A DNA stretch of 64,000 nt from an uncultured Ruminococcus sp. (GTDB lineage: Bacteria; Bacillota; Clostridia; Oscillospirales; Ruminococcaceae), in the NCBI GenBank assembly GCA_934463425.1, contig CAKSJP010000011.1, forward strand, positions 1 to 64,000, given 5' to 3'. The notes under the pieces are model-generated. The model ran no database searches. It was not told where the DNA came from and worked only from the letters and a program-made list of their open reading frames with translations. A program made the translations under genes and the position numbers. Of this stretch, positions 24,901 to 33,773 are shown piece after piece. Numbering within the stretch: position 1 is the first letter of the stretch; every line of letters starts with the position of its first letter.

Positions 24901-27597
24901 TCAGCCCTTATCGGGAATCGAATCCAACAGATGTACCAGGAACTTCAACAGAACGACAGCATCGTTACTGCCCAGTTCGTTGTCTGCGTCACAGTCTGCA
25001 TTCTGCAATGCCTGTGCCTCCAGCTTCACTGCGCCGGCAACTGCCTTGTTCAGCAGAACGGCATCTGTTACATCCACTCTGCCGTCCAGGTTGACATCAC
25101 CATAGAGGACATCGCCTGTTGCAGAGGAGGAAGTTGCTGTAGTTGTTGTGGTTGTGGTGACAGATGAAGTTTCTGTTGTATTCTCGTGATCTTCAACAGT
25201 CACCTTGAAAGAAACCTCGGCAAAGGACAACCGGTAGTTCAAGATCAAATCCGAGCTTGCTTTCACACGAATGGTATATGTGCCCGGCTTGGAGCTGTCA
25301 AATTCCGAAGTGTCTATGGTGAATTTATCCGGATAATCGGCAGGCGATACCTTGTCATAGATCACATCGCAGCTGTCTTTTCCGTAATAGTACTTCAGGG
25401 AAATTCGCAGTCCGGTGAGATCCAGATCTTCCCCAACACGATAGATCAGCTTCTCCGGCTCGTCATCCAGCAGAAGCGCACCCGCGGATTCATAGGTAAT
25501 TGCGGTTGTCATCATTGTAGCTTTTGTCGTCGTCGTGGTAGTGGTAGTCTCTGTGGTTGTCGTAGTAGTCGGTTTGGTTGTAGCAGGTGTGGTCACATCC
25601 GGCTTGGTGCCGTCCGGTTCAACACCCCAGATCAGGGTATCGCCGTCATACATGGTAATGTGATCGGTTACCGCCATAGCATCTTCGCCGCCCTGCTCCA
25701 GACCGGCATAGGAATAGTCGTTTGTGGGATCCCATACGCCCTGGATATTGTCCGGGATGGAGATGCGGAACTGGCACTCGCTGCGGTGCTCCGACTGACC
25801 GGTAGGCATCACCACGCTGCCGTCTGCAAAGGACAGCTTTACATAGTAGATATTGCCGTCATACTGGATCGGATCAGAAATGGAGATCTTGCCCTTGTCG
25901 CTGCTGTGCTGGTCATAGCCGATCTTCACAGAAACGTCGTTGATGGAATAGCCTGCGTCTACCAGTTCGCTGATGTCGAAGTAGTAGTTGTAGGACAGGT
26001 TCTTGATGGTTCTTGCCGGCCATGCGCTGTGGTTCATGGCAAATACCTTCAGCTCGGTATAGCTGGAAGCAGACTGGTTGACAGAAGCCTTTACCAGAAA
26101 TTCATCCCACTTCGGTGTCTCTGTGGGCGGAAAATCCGGGTCGGATGTGCCGCCGTACTTGTCTACCATCGCACAGAGCGCTGCGGTATAGCCTGCGTTA
26201 TAGTCGATGGCAACCTCAGTGTACTGATAGTCGCCGATTTTGTCAGAATAGCCGTCCTTCTGATCCGGGCCGCCCACCAGCGCGCCGTACAGAACATGTG
26301 CATGAGGCTTCGCATCCTCGCCCTCAGTCTGACCGATGTTGCTCCACTTGTCATTCCATGCGCCGCTGGAGGTTCTGTGGTGCCATGCCTGGGGATAATC
26401 CTCACCCATGCCGACCACATAACTGAAATTCTTGGAGTTGTCGCCGAAGCAGTAGTTCATGACATTGTCAGCGAACTTGGTATACTTTTCTGTCTTGGCT
26501 GCGTCGTCCTGGTACAGCTGATCGACTGCTACATAAGCCAGGAAAGCGGTGGTTGTGGCGTGGCGGAGCGAACCCCACTGGAACAGCCACGGCAGACCGT
26601 CCGGCGTATAGGTGATCTGCTTGCCGCCATAGCCGGTCGTCCAGTATTCCAGATGCTTGGTGAACTGGTCTTTCCACTGGGAGTCTCCGGTGTTGATGGC
26701 ATACAGCAGTATGCCGCCCTGCATCACATCATCCCAGCACATGCCCCAGGTATACTTTAACTCGCTGGACTGCTCTTCCTTGCCCAGGTTCGGGATATAA
26801 TCGGTCTTGCACAGATCCAGATACTTCTGCTCACCGGTGGCCATATACAGCCAGTTTGCCGCATAGAACAGATCATCATAGAATGTGGTGATCTTATAGT
26901 AAGACTGTTCCTCCGGGTCATCGCCGATGGAACGCAGCTTGTCGGCACGGTCGAACAGATCGATAGCGTGCTCCAGGTATTCCTTTGCCTTCTCCGGCTT
27001 GGAATCCTTGAAGTTCAGATAGCCGGTAGCAAGCGCCGCCGCCATATCTGCTTCAATACAGCTGTCCTCACAGGTATAGTACGGACGCTGGGTCTCGCCC
27101 TTCATCAGTTCGTACTTGTCCATGTACACTTCGGCAGAGCCCCACCAAACGTGGTCAAAGGAGCCTTCGCCGATCATATAGACGATATTGTCGCCCTGGT
27201 CGCAGCCCACCAGATAATCCAGTGCAAACTGGAGATTGTTCTCATACATGGTGCGCTGTCCTGCCTTGTCTACGCCGTCACCGTAGTTCAGCAGACCCCA
27301 GCCCAGGAGCGCTGCAGAATAGGCATTGGTCAGGGTGAACTTCAAATGGTCGCCGGCATCGAACCAGCCGCCCGGCACATAGTCGTTGGTCATACAATCT
27401 GAGCGCCAGCTGACTTCGTTCCAGTCCGGCTTCACGCCGCTCTGCTGCACCTCATAGAAAAACATCGACTTCTGGAGTGCCTCTCCATAGTTGTACTTGC
27501 TGTTGTCCTCTGCGGTGACCGACACCGCCGGAACAGACGAGGCAAGCCCCGTAACCGCGAGGACTGCGGCAGAGATCGCCGCCATCCACTTCTTCAT
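24901..27597 (-). CDS. Secreted GH9 endoglucanase with CBM3, Ig-like domain and type I dockerin
   Basis: A cellulosomal cellulase of 898 residues from ATG 27597; a TTG two codons earlier is unlikely. It has a signal peptide to about residue 29. The GH9 (alpha/alpha)6 barrel covers about 33-480, with the catalytic Asp pair in PGGWFDAGDHLKF, the His motif AWHHRTSSGAW and the acid Glu in YTEVAIDYNAGY. A CBM3 (c-type) module covers about 495-650 (YNYYFDISELVDAGY, WDPTNDYSYAGLEQGG). A Thr-rich linker follows, then an Ig-like domain at about 700-800 (LDLTGLRISLKYYYG), a second Thr/Ser linker and a dockerin nearly identical to that of the GH74 partner. The GH9-CBM3c layout is typical of processive endoglucanases. 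Confidence 0.96.
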   Translation of the reverse strand: MKKWMAAISAAVLAVTGLASSVPAVSVTAEDNSKYNYGEALQKSMFFYEVQQSGVKPDWNEVSWRSDCMTNDYVPGGWFDAGDHLKFTLTNAYSAALLGWGLLNYGDGVDKAGQRTMYENNLQFALDYLVGCDQGDNIVYMIGEGSFDHVWWGSAEVYMDKYELMKGETQRPYYTCEDSCIEADMAAALATGYLNFKDSKPEKAKEYLEHAIDLFDRADKLRSIGDDPEEQSYYKITTFYDDLFYAANWLYMATGEQKYLDLCKTDYIPNLGKEEQSSELKYTWGMCWDDVMQGGILLYAINTGDSQWKDQFTKHLEYWTTGYGGKQITYTPDGLPWLFQWGSLRHATTTAFLAYVAVDQLYQDDAAKTEKYTKFADNVMNYCFGDNSKNFSYVVGMGEDYPQAWHHRTSSGAWNDKWSNIGQTEGEDAKPHAHVLYGALVGGPDQKDGYSDKIGDYQYTEVAIDYNAGYTAALCAMVDKYGGTSDPDFPPTETPKWDEFLVKASVNQSASSYTELKVFAMNHSAWPARTIKNLSYNYYFDISELVDAGYSINDVSVKIGYDQHSSDKGKISISDPIQYDGNIYYVKLSFADGSVVMPTGQSEHRSECQFRISIPDNIQGVWDPTNDYSYAGLEQGGEDAMAVTDHITMYDGDTLIWGVEPDGTKPDVTTPATTKPTTTTTTETTTTTTTTKATMMTTAITYESAGALLLDDEPEKLIYRVGEDLDLTGLRISLKYYYGKDSCDVIYDKVSPADYPDKFTIDTSEFDSSKPGTYTIRVKASSDLILNYRLSFAEVSFKVTVEDHENTTETSSVTTTTTTTATSSSATGDVLYGDVNLDGRVDVTDAVLLNKAVAGAVKLEAQALQNADCDADNELGSNDAVVLLKFLVHLLDSIPDKG

Positions 27598-27664
27598 AGA
27601 CAATCATCCTTCCTTTCCAAAAAACGCTTGTGCATATCACACATATTATTGTCCAATTATTTTT

Positions 27665-27693
27665 ATTGTACCATATCAAATGCGTGATGTCAA
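27665..27693 (-). promoter_or_regulatory. Promoter of the GH9 gene
   Basis: Minus strand consensus TTGACA (27693-27688), 17 bases ending TGG, TACAAT (27670-27665). The leader is about 60 bases. Confidence 0.8.
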
Positions 27694-27806
27694 GAATTTT
27701 TGTATAACCTGTCGGCGTTATCCTCAAAAATCTGCTGAAAAGGCATGGGGAAAAGATATGAAACAGACGCTCAGAACAAGCCTTGTGCGAGGTTGCAATA
27801 ATGCTT

Positions 27807-28583
27807 TTATTCTGTGCAGTCAAAAATTTTGGAAGACAGGATACTGTCAAAATGAGAATCGCTTCCGTTTTTTATTTGATTATAGTCGTTCTCATCATAA
27901 ACATACATATATAATACAATTGCGCCGTCAATTTGCGTTAAATGATTTTTCAAGTCATCAAGCTCTTCAGACAAGTTTTCATGCTGCATATACTCTGATT
28001 CTGGAATCATCAGATGAAAACAGGCCGCTAATTTTCTATCCTTTGAAGTCAAGGAAATAAATGCATCCGCGGTGAGATCTGTAGCATATTCCGACGGAAA
28101 GCATATTTCCGTACAACTGTATTCGATTAAATGATCATGAAAATCGGCTTGTAATACATATGGTTCTATCCACTGAAGCATTTTGTCTTCCATGACTTTT
28201 CCATAATAGGATTCATTTTTTACATATAGCTCTATTTTTCCGTTTACTCGTTTTCCGTACACCTCAGCATTGCACATGGTATAATCCGCACCGTCTGTAA
28301 TGCTGACCGTCAAATTGTAATATCGTTCTGCTGACGGATCCGGTCCCAAAAAGACTCCTCCCGCAATAGTCTGATCGGTGACAACGGCTTGTACATCATA
28401 TTTTTCCTTAAAATATGCCTTTACAACAGCATCCACATCCCCCTCGAGCTGCTCCAATTCCGTTTCAGAAATATGCGCTGCATCTCTGCTTCCGTTCGTA
28501 TTCAGGCAGCCTGTAAAACCAGTGAGGCTCATTGTGATGAATCCAAAAGCCAACAACATGCTGAATAAAAAATTCCGCTTCAT
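27807..28583 (-). CDS. Hypothetical lipoprotein
   Basis: The 258-residue product has a lipoprotein signal peptide (lipobox FTGC, cysteine near residue 26) and an otherwise unrecognised, acidic, mixed alpha/beta body. The coding sequence is AT-richer than its flanks, suggesting foreign origin. It is expressed from a consensus promoter 170 bases upstream with a long leader (28584-28757) that contains a CTCC/GGAG stem-loop and a CG-rich segment. No function is assigned. Confidence 0.7.
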   Translation of the reverse strand: MKRNFLFSMLLAFGFITMSLTGFTGCLNTNGSRDAAHISETELEQLEGDVDAVVKAYFKEKYDVQAVVTDQTIAGGVFLGPDPSAERYYNLTVSITDGADYTMCNAEVYGKRVNGKIELYVKNESYYGKVMEDKMLQWIEPYVLQADFHDHLIEYSCTEICFPSEYATDLTADAFISLTSKDRKLAACFHLMIPESEYMQHENLSEELDDLKNHLTQIDGAIVLYMYVYDENDYNQIKNGSDSHFDSILSSKIFDCTE

Positions 28584-28760
28584 ATCATACCCTCTATTTC
28601 ACATCATATTGAGAACCTTTCTTCACAAGAAACATGTATGGATTTTCCAGCATAATTTTATTGCTGACAAGGCAAAAACACGCAGGCAGGCTGCCGGCCG
28701 CAATCCATCCTAGTGTGACACTCCTTTGTTCTCAGGCAGGAGCGGTACAGTGTTGACCTC

Positions 28761-28789
28761 ATTGTATCATGCCTTGTACAAAATGTCAA
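28761..28789 (-). promoter_or_regulatory. Promoter of the hypothetical lipoprotein
   Basis: Minus strand TTGACA (28789-28784), 17 bases ending TGA, TACAAT (28766-28761). Confidence 0.75.
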
Positions 28790-28809
28790 GATTTTCCGAA
28801 TCCGTTACC

Positions 28810-28838
28810 GAAAAAAGCTGCCGCAAAACGCGGCAGCT
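28810..28838 (-). terminator. Terminator of the CotF-like pair
   Basis: AGCTGCCGC-GTTTT-GCGGCAGCT (28838-28816, minus strand) followed by TTTTT. Confidence 0.85.
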
Positions 28839-28851
28839 CTTTGTGTCTGCA

Positions 28852-29103
28852 TCAGCCCTGCATGGACTGGAACTTTTTCTTGACCGCCTGCACCTTCGTC
28901 ATTTCTGCGCGATCCGCAGGATACCATCCCTTTGCCGCCATCTTATCATATAAGGTGTCCTGCATGACCAGCGAATCACTCAGCGCCCGGCTGAAGGTCT
29001 GGTGTACATTGCCGGTGCAGGACTCAATGGCGCCGTGCAGATACAGGTCGCACACGCCCTTTTCCAGCAGCAGAATATTTTCCATTACGTTCTTGTCATC
29101 CAT
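28852..29103 (-). CDS. CotF-like spore coat / ferritin-fold small protein
   Basis: The 83-residue product (ATG 29103 after AGGAG) resembles the CotF family of spore coat proteins: an all-helical protein with LLLEKGVCDLYLHGAIES, ALSDSLVMQDTLYDKMAAKGWY and a Gln/Lys-rich end. It lies 14 bases after a similar 57-residue gene, and the two share a terminator. A role in sporulation is inferred from family membership only. Confidence 0.7.
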   Translation of the reverse strand: MDDKNVMENILLLEKGVCDLYLHGAIESCTGNVHQTFSRALSDSLVMQDTLYDKMAAKGWYPADRAEMTKVQAVKKKFQSMQG

Positions 29104-29117
29104 GTTGCATTCTCCTC

Positions 29118-29291
29118 TCAAAGCAGCCCGTAAAATGTCCGGAACAGCTGACGGTGCTTTTCCGCCATCTGCATCACACACTGCTTCAGTTCCTCGTCCT
29201 GGATCTGTGCCGCAGCCTCACTGCACTTGGTCTGAAAATACTTTTCATGTCCCAGTGCGTCCTCTACATAGAGCAATTCCTTGCTTGTCAT
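29118..29291 (-). CDS. Small CotF-related protein (57 aa)
   Basis: Translation from ATG 29291 gives MTSKELLYVEDALGHEKYFQ and continues to a TGA at 29118-29120. GGAGGTGATGGAGA precedes the start. The all-helical sequence with HEKYFQTKCSEAA and a Gln/Glu-rich helix resembles the N-terminal half of CotF/ferritin-like coat proteins. It is the first gene of a two-gene unit with the 83-residue CotF-like protein. Confidence 0.7.
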   Translation of the reverse strand: MTSKELLYVEDALGHEKYFQTKCSEAAAQIQDEELKQCVMQMAEKHRQLFRTFYGLL

Positions 29292-29463
29292 TCTCCATCA
29301 CCTCCAAAGCTATCTTTCCCCGCAAAGAAAAAATTATACACAGCTTCGCCCCTGCTTTCCACAGAAACCGCCTTATAAAAAACATCAGGAGGCGTTTGGT
29401 GCGGCATTGTCCGGAATCTACACCAATTCCACAATCTCGTGAAAAACCGCCCATACAATTCGA

Positions 29464-29492
29464 TTGCATTCCCAAAGAATTTGTGCTATAAT
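29464..29492 (+). promoter_or_regulatory. Promoter of aguAB
   Basis: TTGCAT (29464-29469), 17 bases ending TGTGC, TATAAT (29487-29492). Confidence 0.75.
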
Positions 29493-29521
29493 ATTCTTGC
29501 AATTCAGAGAGGAGCGATCCC

Positions 29522-30637
29522 ATGCACATTTTACATACCACACCCAAAACAGACGGCTTTGTCATGCCGGCGGAATTTGACCGGCACCAGGGCTGCCTGA
29601 TGATCTGGCCGGAACGGGGCGATTCCTGGCGCAGCGGCGGCTGGCCGGCACGAAAGGCATTCACTGCGGCGGCTTCTGCCATTGCGCAGTCCGAAGCAGT
29701 CACCATGCTGGTCTCGCCGGAACAGTACGAAACCGCCCGCGCCATGCTGCCGCCGGAGATCCGGCTCGTCGAAATGAAAACAGACGATTCCTGGGCAAGA
29801 GACATCTGCCCCACCTTCGTCCGCCGCGCCGACGGAACCGTCCGCGGCATCGACTGGGGCTTTAACGCCTGGGGCGGTCTGGTGGACGGGCTGTATTTTC
29901 CCTGGGATCAGGACAACCACGCCGCCAGAAAAGTCTGCGACCTGTTCCAGACAGACTGCTACGACAGCCGGGACTTCATCCTGGAGGGCGGCAGCATCCA
30001 CAGCGACGGCGAGGGCACGATCCTCACCACCGAGAGCTGTCTGTGCAGCGCCGGACGAAATCCGGAAATGTCCAAAGAAGCCATTGCGGACAAGCTCTGT
30101 GCCATGCTGGGCGCGGAAAAAGTCCTCTGGCTGCCGCGCGGCATCTACGGCGACGAGACCAACGAGCATGTAGACAACATCTGCGCATTCACCGCGCCCG
30201 GAAAAGTCGTACTCGCCTGGACAGACAACCAGAATGATCCGCAGTATGCCCTTTCCAAGGCATGCGCCGACTATCTGGCGCAGCAGACTGACGCGAAAGG
30301 CAGAAAGCTCCAGGTGACACGGCTTCCCATTCCGGAAACGCCGGTGTGCGTCACAGAAGCGGTTTGCAGCGAACTGGATCTCTGGGACGGCGAACCCACC
30401 CGGACACCCGGTGAACGGCTCGCCGCATCCTATGTCAACTTCTACATTGCCAACCAGAGTGTGCTTGTGCCGCAGTTCGGCGACCCCATGGACAAGACCG
30501 CCTGCGACATCCTGCAGGAAGCATTCCCGACCAGAACTATCATACCCATTGACGCCGGAGAAATTCTGCTGGGCGGCGGCAATATCCACTGTATTACCCA
30601 GCAGATCCCTGCCGAAAGGAGCGCAGACCATGCGTAA
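29522..30637 (+). CDS. aguA: Agmatine deiminase
   Basis: The enzyme converts agmatine to N-carbamoylputrescine and ammonia. The 371-residue product has the complete guanidino-group-modifying fold: MPAEFDRHQGCLMIWPERGDSW, DDSWARDICPTFV, LEGGSIHSDGEGT, GDETNEHVDNICAF, and the C-terminal catalytic cysteine in LGGGNIHCITQQIP. GAGAGGAG precedes the ATG. Its end overlaps aguB by 8 bases, so the two products are co-translated and complete putrescine formation. No speA is in view. Confidence 0.97.
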   Translation: MHILHTTPKTDGFVMPAEFDRHQGCLMIWPERGDSWRSGGWPARKAFTAAASAIAQSEAVTMLVSPEQYETARAMLPPEIRLVEMKTDDSWARDICPTFVRRADGTVRGIDWGFNAWGGLVDGLYFPWDQDNHAARKVCDLFQTDCYDSRDFILEGGSIHSDGEGTILTTESCLCSAGRNPEMSKEAIADKLCAMLGAEKVLWLPRGIYGDETNEHVDNICAFTAPGKVVLAWTDNQNDPQYALSKACADYLAQQTDAKGRKLQVTRLPIPETPVCVTEAVCSELDLWDGEPTRTPGERLAASYVNFYIANQSVLVPQFGDPMDKTACDILQEAFPTRTIIPIDAGEILLGGGNIHCITQQIPAERSADHA

Positions 30638-31529
30638 AGTTACCGTTGCCGCCATTCAAATGGCATGTACCCCGGATGCTGCAGAAAACCGCCGCACCGC
30701 AGAAGAAATGATCCGCCGGGCAGCTGCCCAGGGCGCGCAGATCATCCTGCTGCCGGAACTGTTTGAAACGCCGTATTTCTGTCAGGAACGCCGCTACGCC
30801 TCCTATGAGCTGGCGACGGCAGTCACCGAAAATCCTGCCATCGCCCAGCTGCGAAAGGTTGCTGCAGAACTACAGGTGGTGCTTCCGGTCAGCTTCTACG
30901 AAAAAGCCGGTACGGCGCTGTATAATTCCGTGGCGATCATCGACGCAGACGGCGCTGTCCTGGGCGTTTACCGCAAGACCCACATCCCGGACGACCATTT
31001 TTATCAGGAAAAATTCTACTTTACCCCCGGCGACACCGGCTTCAAGGTGTGGAACACCCGTTATGCCAGGATCGGCGTCGGCATCTGCTGGGATCAGTGG
31101 TTCCCGGAAGCCGCGCGCTGCATGGCACTGAGCGGTGCGGAACTGCTGTTCTATCCCACCGCCATCGGCTCTGAGCCGATCCTGGAGGTGGACAGCGCAC
31201 CCCACTGGCAGCGCTGCATGCAGGGACATGCCGCTGCAAATCTGATGCCGGTCATTGCGGCGAACCGCATCGGCACAGAGACCATCTCCCCCGACGAGGA
31301 GAACCAGAACCAGACCTCTGCCCTCTCCTTCTACGGCACATCATTCCTCACAGACGGCACCGGCGCAGTCGTACAGCAGCTGAGCCGGGATACGGCAGGC
31401 ATCGCAGCCCAGACCTATGATCTGGACGAACTGGAAGAAATGCGCATGAGCTGGGGCGTATTCCGGGACAGACGGCCGGAATATTATCGTGCCATCAGCA
31501 GTCCTGCAGCTGTGATTTTGCCGAAATAA
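30630..31529 (+). CDS. aguB: N-carbamoylputrescine amidase
   Basis: A nitrilase-superfamily enzyme that hydrolyses N-carbamoylputrescine to putrescine, CO2 and ammonia. The start at ATG 30630 (MRKVTVAAIQMACTP) has AAAGGAG inside the aguA end; longer upstream ORF sequence is an aguA shadow. The 299-residue product shows the Glu-Lys-Cys triad: Glu in LLPELFETPYFC, Lys in YRKTHIPDDH and Cys in GVGICWDQWFPE, plus AANRIGTE. No clear terminator follows; a TTGGATAT/ATATCCAA inverted repeat lies at 31554-31582. Confidence 0.96.
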   Translation: MRKVTVAAIQMACTPDAAENRRTAEEMIRRAAAQGAQIILLPELFETPYFCQERRYASYELATAVTENPAIAQLRKVAAELQVVLPVSFYEKAGTALYNSVAIIDADGAVLGVYRKTHIPDDHFYQEKFYFTPGDTGFKVWNTRYARIGVGICWDQWFPEAARCMALSGAELLFYPTAIGSEPILEVDSAPHWQRCMQGHAAANLMPVIAANRIGTETISPDEENQNQTSALSFYGTSFLTDGTGAVVQQLSRDTAGIAAQTYDLDELEEMRMSWGVFRDRRPEYYRAISSPAAVILPK

Positions 31530-31678
31530 CCATTTTGTTACCAACATTTCATTTTGGATATTCTAAATTTTGGGATATCCAAGCCTGAGAAATTGTGCAG
31601 AATGAGCGTATCAGCCCTTGCTTTTTTGTGCAGTGCGCCGAAAATTCGACACTTTTTTCAAACCAAGCGCCAAATTGA

Positions 31679-31707
31679 TTGACAGCCGCATCAAACATCG
31701 GTATAAT
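31679..31707 (+). promoter_or_regulatory. Promoter of the wall-binding C39-like protein gene
   Basis: TTGACA (31679-31684), 17 bases ending CGG, TATAAT (31702-31707): a full-consensus promoter. Confidence 0.85.
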
Positions 31708-31713
31708 AAATAG

Positions 31714-31872
31714 TGGATTCATGACAAATCGATTACAATCGGCAAAGGTTTTTTGTCGAATTGATACGAACGCAAAGAACAGCGGCAGCAAAGGAATCTC
31801 CTGAAGGCCGCTTCCAAGGACATGCCCGTTTCCGAACCAGGATGTCCCCGGACACGAAAGGACGTGAAACCA
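31714..31872 (+). promoter_or_regulatory. Structured 159-nt leader of the C39-like gene
   Basis: The leader can form at least three stem-loops: GACAA/TTGTC (about 31724-31758), AGCGGC/GCCGCT (about 31778-31810, with an inner AGGA/TCCT), and GACAT/ATGTC (about 31817-31846), the last followed by GTCC/GGAC before AAAGGACG. I could not match it to the cyclic di-GMP or cyclic di-AMP riboswitch consensus, though such switches often control wall proteins of this kind. Regulatory function is an inference. The stretch 31530-31678 before the promoter holds nothing else recognised. Confidence 0.4.
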
Positions 31873-33735
31873 ATGGCGCAACCAATGCGCAAACTATTCC
31901 TTGCGGCAGCAAGCGGACTGCTGGCATCGCTTCTGATCGGTGCTGTGTCTGTCTCCGCAGAGGAAACCAATGTGCAGGAAAGCTCCCTGCGTCTAAACCG
32001 ATTTATTGTCACAGACAGCGGCAACCGTGTATTGACCGGAAGCTGTGACGCAGACCAGATCACACAGACCGGCTGGTATGTTTCAGATGACGACAGCCTT
32101 TATTATTATTACAGCGACGGCAGCTGTGCACAGGAAGAGAGCACCCTGGAGGACGGCTTCACTTATTTATTTGCCTCTGACGGCGCGCTCCGCACCGGAT
32201 GGCAGACCGTAAACGGAAAGCGGTATTATTACGATGCCGAGGTAGGAAAGCCGGTTTTCGGCTGGCTGAACTATCATGACTCCCTGTACTATATCGATCA
32301 GAATATCGGCAAGTTGACAGGCGTTCAGACCATCGGCAGCACACCGTATACCTTCGATGACTACGGCTGTGTTCAGACCGGATGGATCTCTTATGAGGAT
32401 GGTTCGCTGTATCTCTACAATGAGGACGCATCCGTTTATACCGGATGGCAGACCACCGATGCCGGCACTTATTACTTCACTGCCGACAAGGGCGCTGTTT
32501 CCGGTGTCAACACCATCGACGGAAAGCTCTATGACTTCTCCGCGGACAAGCTGCTCCAGACCGGATGGATCACCACCGATGCCGGCACTATGTGGGCTGA
32601 CGCAGACGGCGTCATTGCCACAGGCATGACCGTCATCGACGGAAAGACCTATTGCTTTACCAGCCAGGGCATCCTGCGAAGCGGCACTTTCACAGAAAAC
32701 GGTGCCATTTACCTCGCCGGAGAGGACGGGGTTCTGCGAACCGGACTTCAGGCAGTGGGCAGCGGATTCAGCTACTTCGATCCGGAAACCGGCGCAATGC
32801 AGACCGGATGGGTCACCGTCGGAAGCACACGCTTCTATTTCGACCCCAGCAACGGCATGCTCCGCACAGGCTGGATGGACACAGAGGAAGGTACACTGTA
32901 TCTCACAGAGCGGGGTGTCCTCACCGGTGTACAGAACATTGACGGCGTTGTCTATGGCTTCGATCCCACCACAGGCGTTCTGCTGAAGGAATGGCAGACC
33001 CTGAACGGAAAGCTGTATTATTTCAGTTCCACAGACGGCAGCGCACTTTCCGGCTGGGTAAACCGGGATGACAGCAAGATCTATCTGACAGAATCCGGCG
33101 CAGCAGCTTCGGGACTGACAGAGATCGCCGACAGCACCTATTATTTTGATCCCACAACATTTGCCATGCAGACCGGATGGATCACCATCGGCGATACATC
33201 CCGCTACTTCGATCCGGAAACCGGCATCCTCAAGGAAACCGGACACGAACCGGTTCAGCTGAATGTGGTAGATTACAAGCAGTTTGACTCCAAATGGAGC
33301 AATAAGGTCATCAACTATTCCACCATCGGAAAGGTCGGCTGTGTTACCACGGCACTGGCAATGAAGTATTCCTACCAGACCGGCACAAACACCACACCGG
33401 ACAAGATGGTGTCCAAGCTCACCTACAGCAGCGACAACCTGATCTGGTCTTCCTGCGAAAAGCTGGGCTATCAGGTGGATACCCTGAGCTGCAGCATTTC
33501 TCAGAGCATTATGCAGCAGATCTACGATCAGCTGCTGAACAACACACCGGTAGTAGTCGGTGCAAAGAAATCCAACGGCAGCCAGCACTATGTCCTGGTT
33601 ACCGGATATACCGGCTCGAAGGGCACATCCTTCTCTGCCGAAAACTTTATCATCAACGATCCGGGTTCCAGCAAGCGCACAAAGCTCAGCGAATACCTGG
33701 CGCTGTTCCCCACACTCTACAAACTCATCTATTAG
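31873..33735 (+). CDS. Secreted protein with cell-wall-binding repeats and C39-like peptidase domain
   Basis: The start was set at ATG 31873 (MAQPMRKLFLAAASG), preceded by AAAGGACG, because it begins a signal peptide (cleavage near VSA-EETN). The product is 620 residues. Residues 60-470 are about 18-20 imperfect repeats of the choline/glucan-binding type (pattern TGWQTVNGKRYYYD, TGWITIGDTSRYFDPETG). The C-terminus (about 475-620) is a C39-like cysteine peptidase domain, with the Cys in IGKVGCVTTALAMKY, the His in NGSQHYVLVTGYTG and the Asp in FIINDPGSSKRT. It likely acts at the cell surface on peptides or peptidoglycan-linked substrates. It is a single-gene unit with its own strong promoter and structured leader. 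Confidence 0.85.
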   Translation: MAQPMRKLFLAAASGLLASLLIGAVSVSAEETNVQESSLRLNRFIVTDSGNRVLTGSCDADQITQTGWYVSDDDSLYYYYSDGSCAQEESTLEDGFTYLFASDGALRTGWQTVNGKRYYYDAEVGKPVFGWLNYHDSLYYIDQNIGKLTGVQTIGSTPYTFDDYGCVQTGWISYEDGSLYLYNEDASVYTGWQTTDAGTYYFTADKGAVSGVNTIDGKLYDFSADKLLQTGWITTDAGTMWADADGVIATGMTVIDGKTYCFTSQGILRSGTFTENGAIYLAGEDGVLRTGLQAVGSGFSYFDPETGAMQTGWVTVGSTRFYFDPSNGMLRTGWMDTEEGTLYLTERGVLTGVQNIDGVVYGFDPTTGVLLKEWQTLNGKLYYFSSTDGSALSGWVNRDDSKIYLTESGAAASGLTEIADSTYYFDPTTFAMQTGWITIGDTSRYFDPETGILKETGHEPVQLNVVDYKQFDSKWSNKVINYSTIGKVGCVTTALAMKYSYQTGTNTTPDKMVSKLTYSSDNLIWSSCEKLGYQVDTLSCSISQSIMQQIYDQLLNNTPVVVGAKKSNGSQHYVLVTGYTGSKGTSFSAENFIINDPGSSKRTKLSEYLALFPTLYKLIY

Positions 33736-33773
33736 TTTTTTGAACACCATCGATTTTACAATATAACTTCTTT

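Larger units (their letters stand above)
24413..25110. repeat. Inverted repeat formed by the two convergent dockerin coding regions
   Basis: The dockerin segment of the GH74 gene (about 24413-24610, plus strand) and that of the GH9 gene (about 25110-24905, minus strand) are highly similar in DNA. They share an unbroken identical run beginning at AACCTGGACGGCAGAGTGGATG and further long identical blocks. They face each other across about 290 bases. That intergenic stretch holds two terminators and no gene. Confidence 0.75.

Noticed and set aside
29531-30655. 374-codon frame antisense to aguA
   Set aside because: A shadow of a GC-rich coding region; aguA motifs on the plus strand are unambiguous.
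31760-31872. Cyclic di-GMP-I or ydaO-type riboswitch before the C39-like gene
   Set aside because: An ACGCAAAG-like string is present, but the conserved GGTAGGTAGCGGGG part of the former and the paired AAUCCG/GGGG blocks of the latter are missing.
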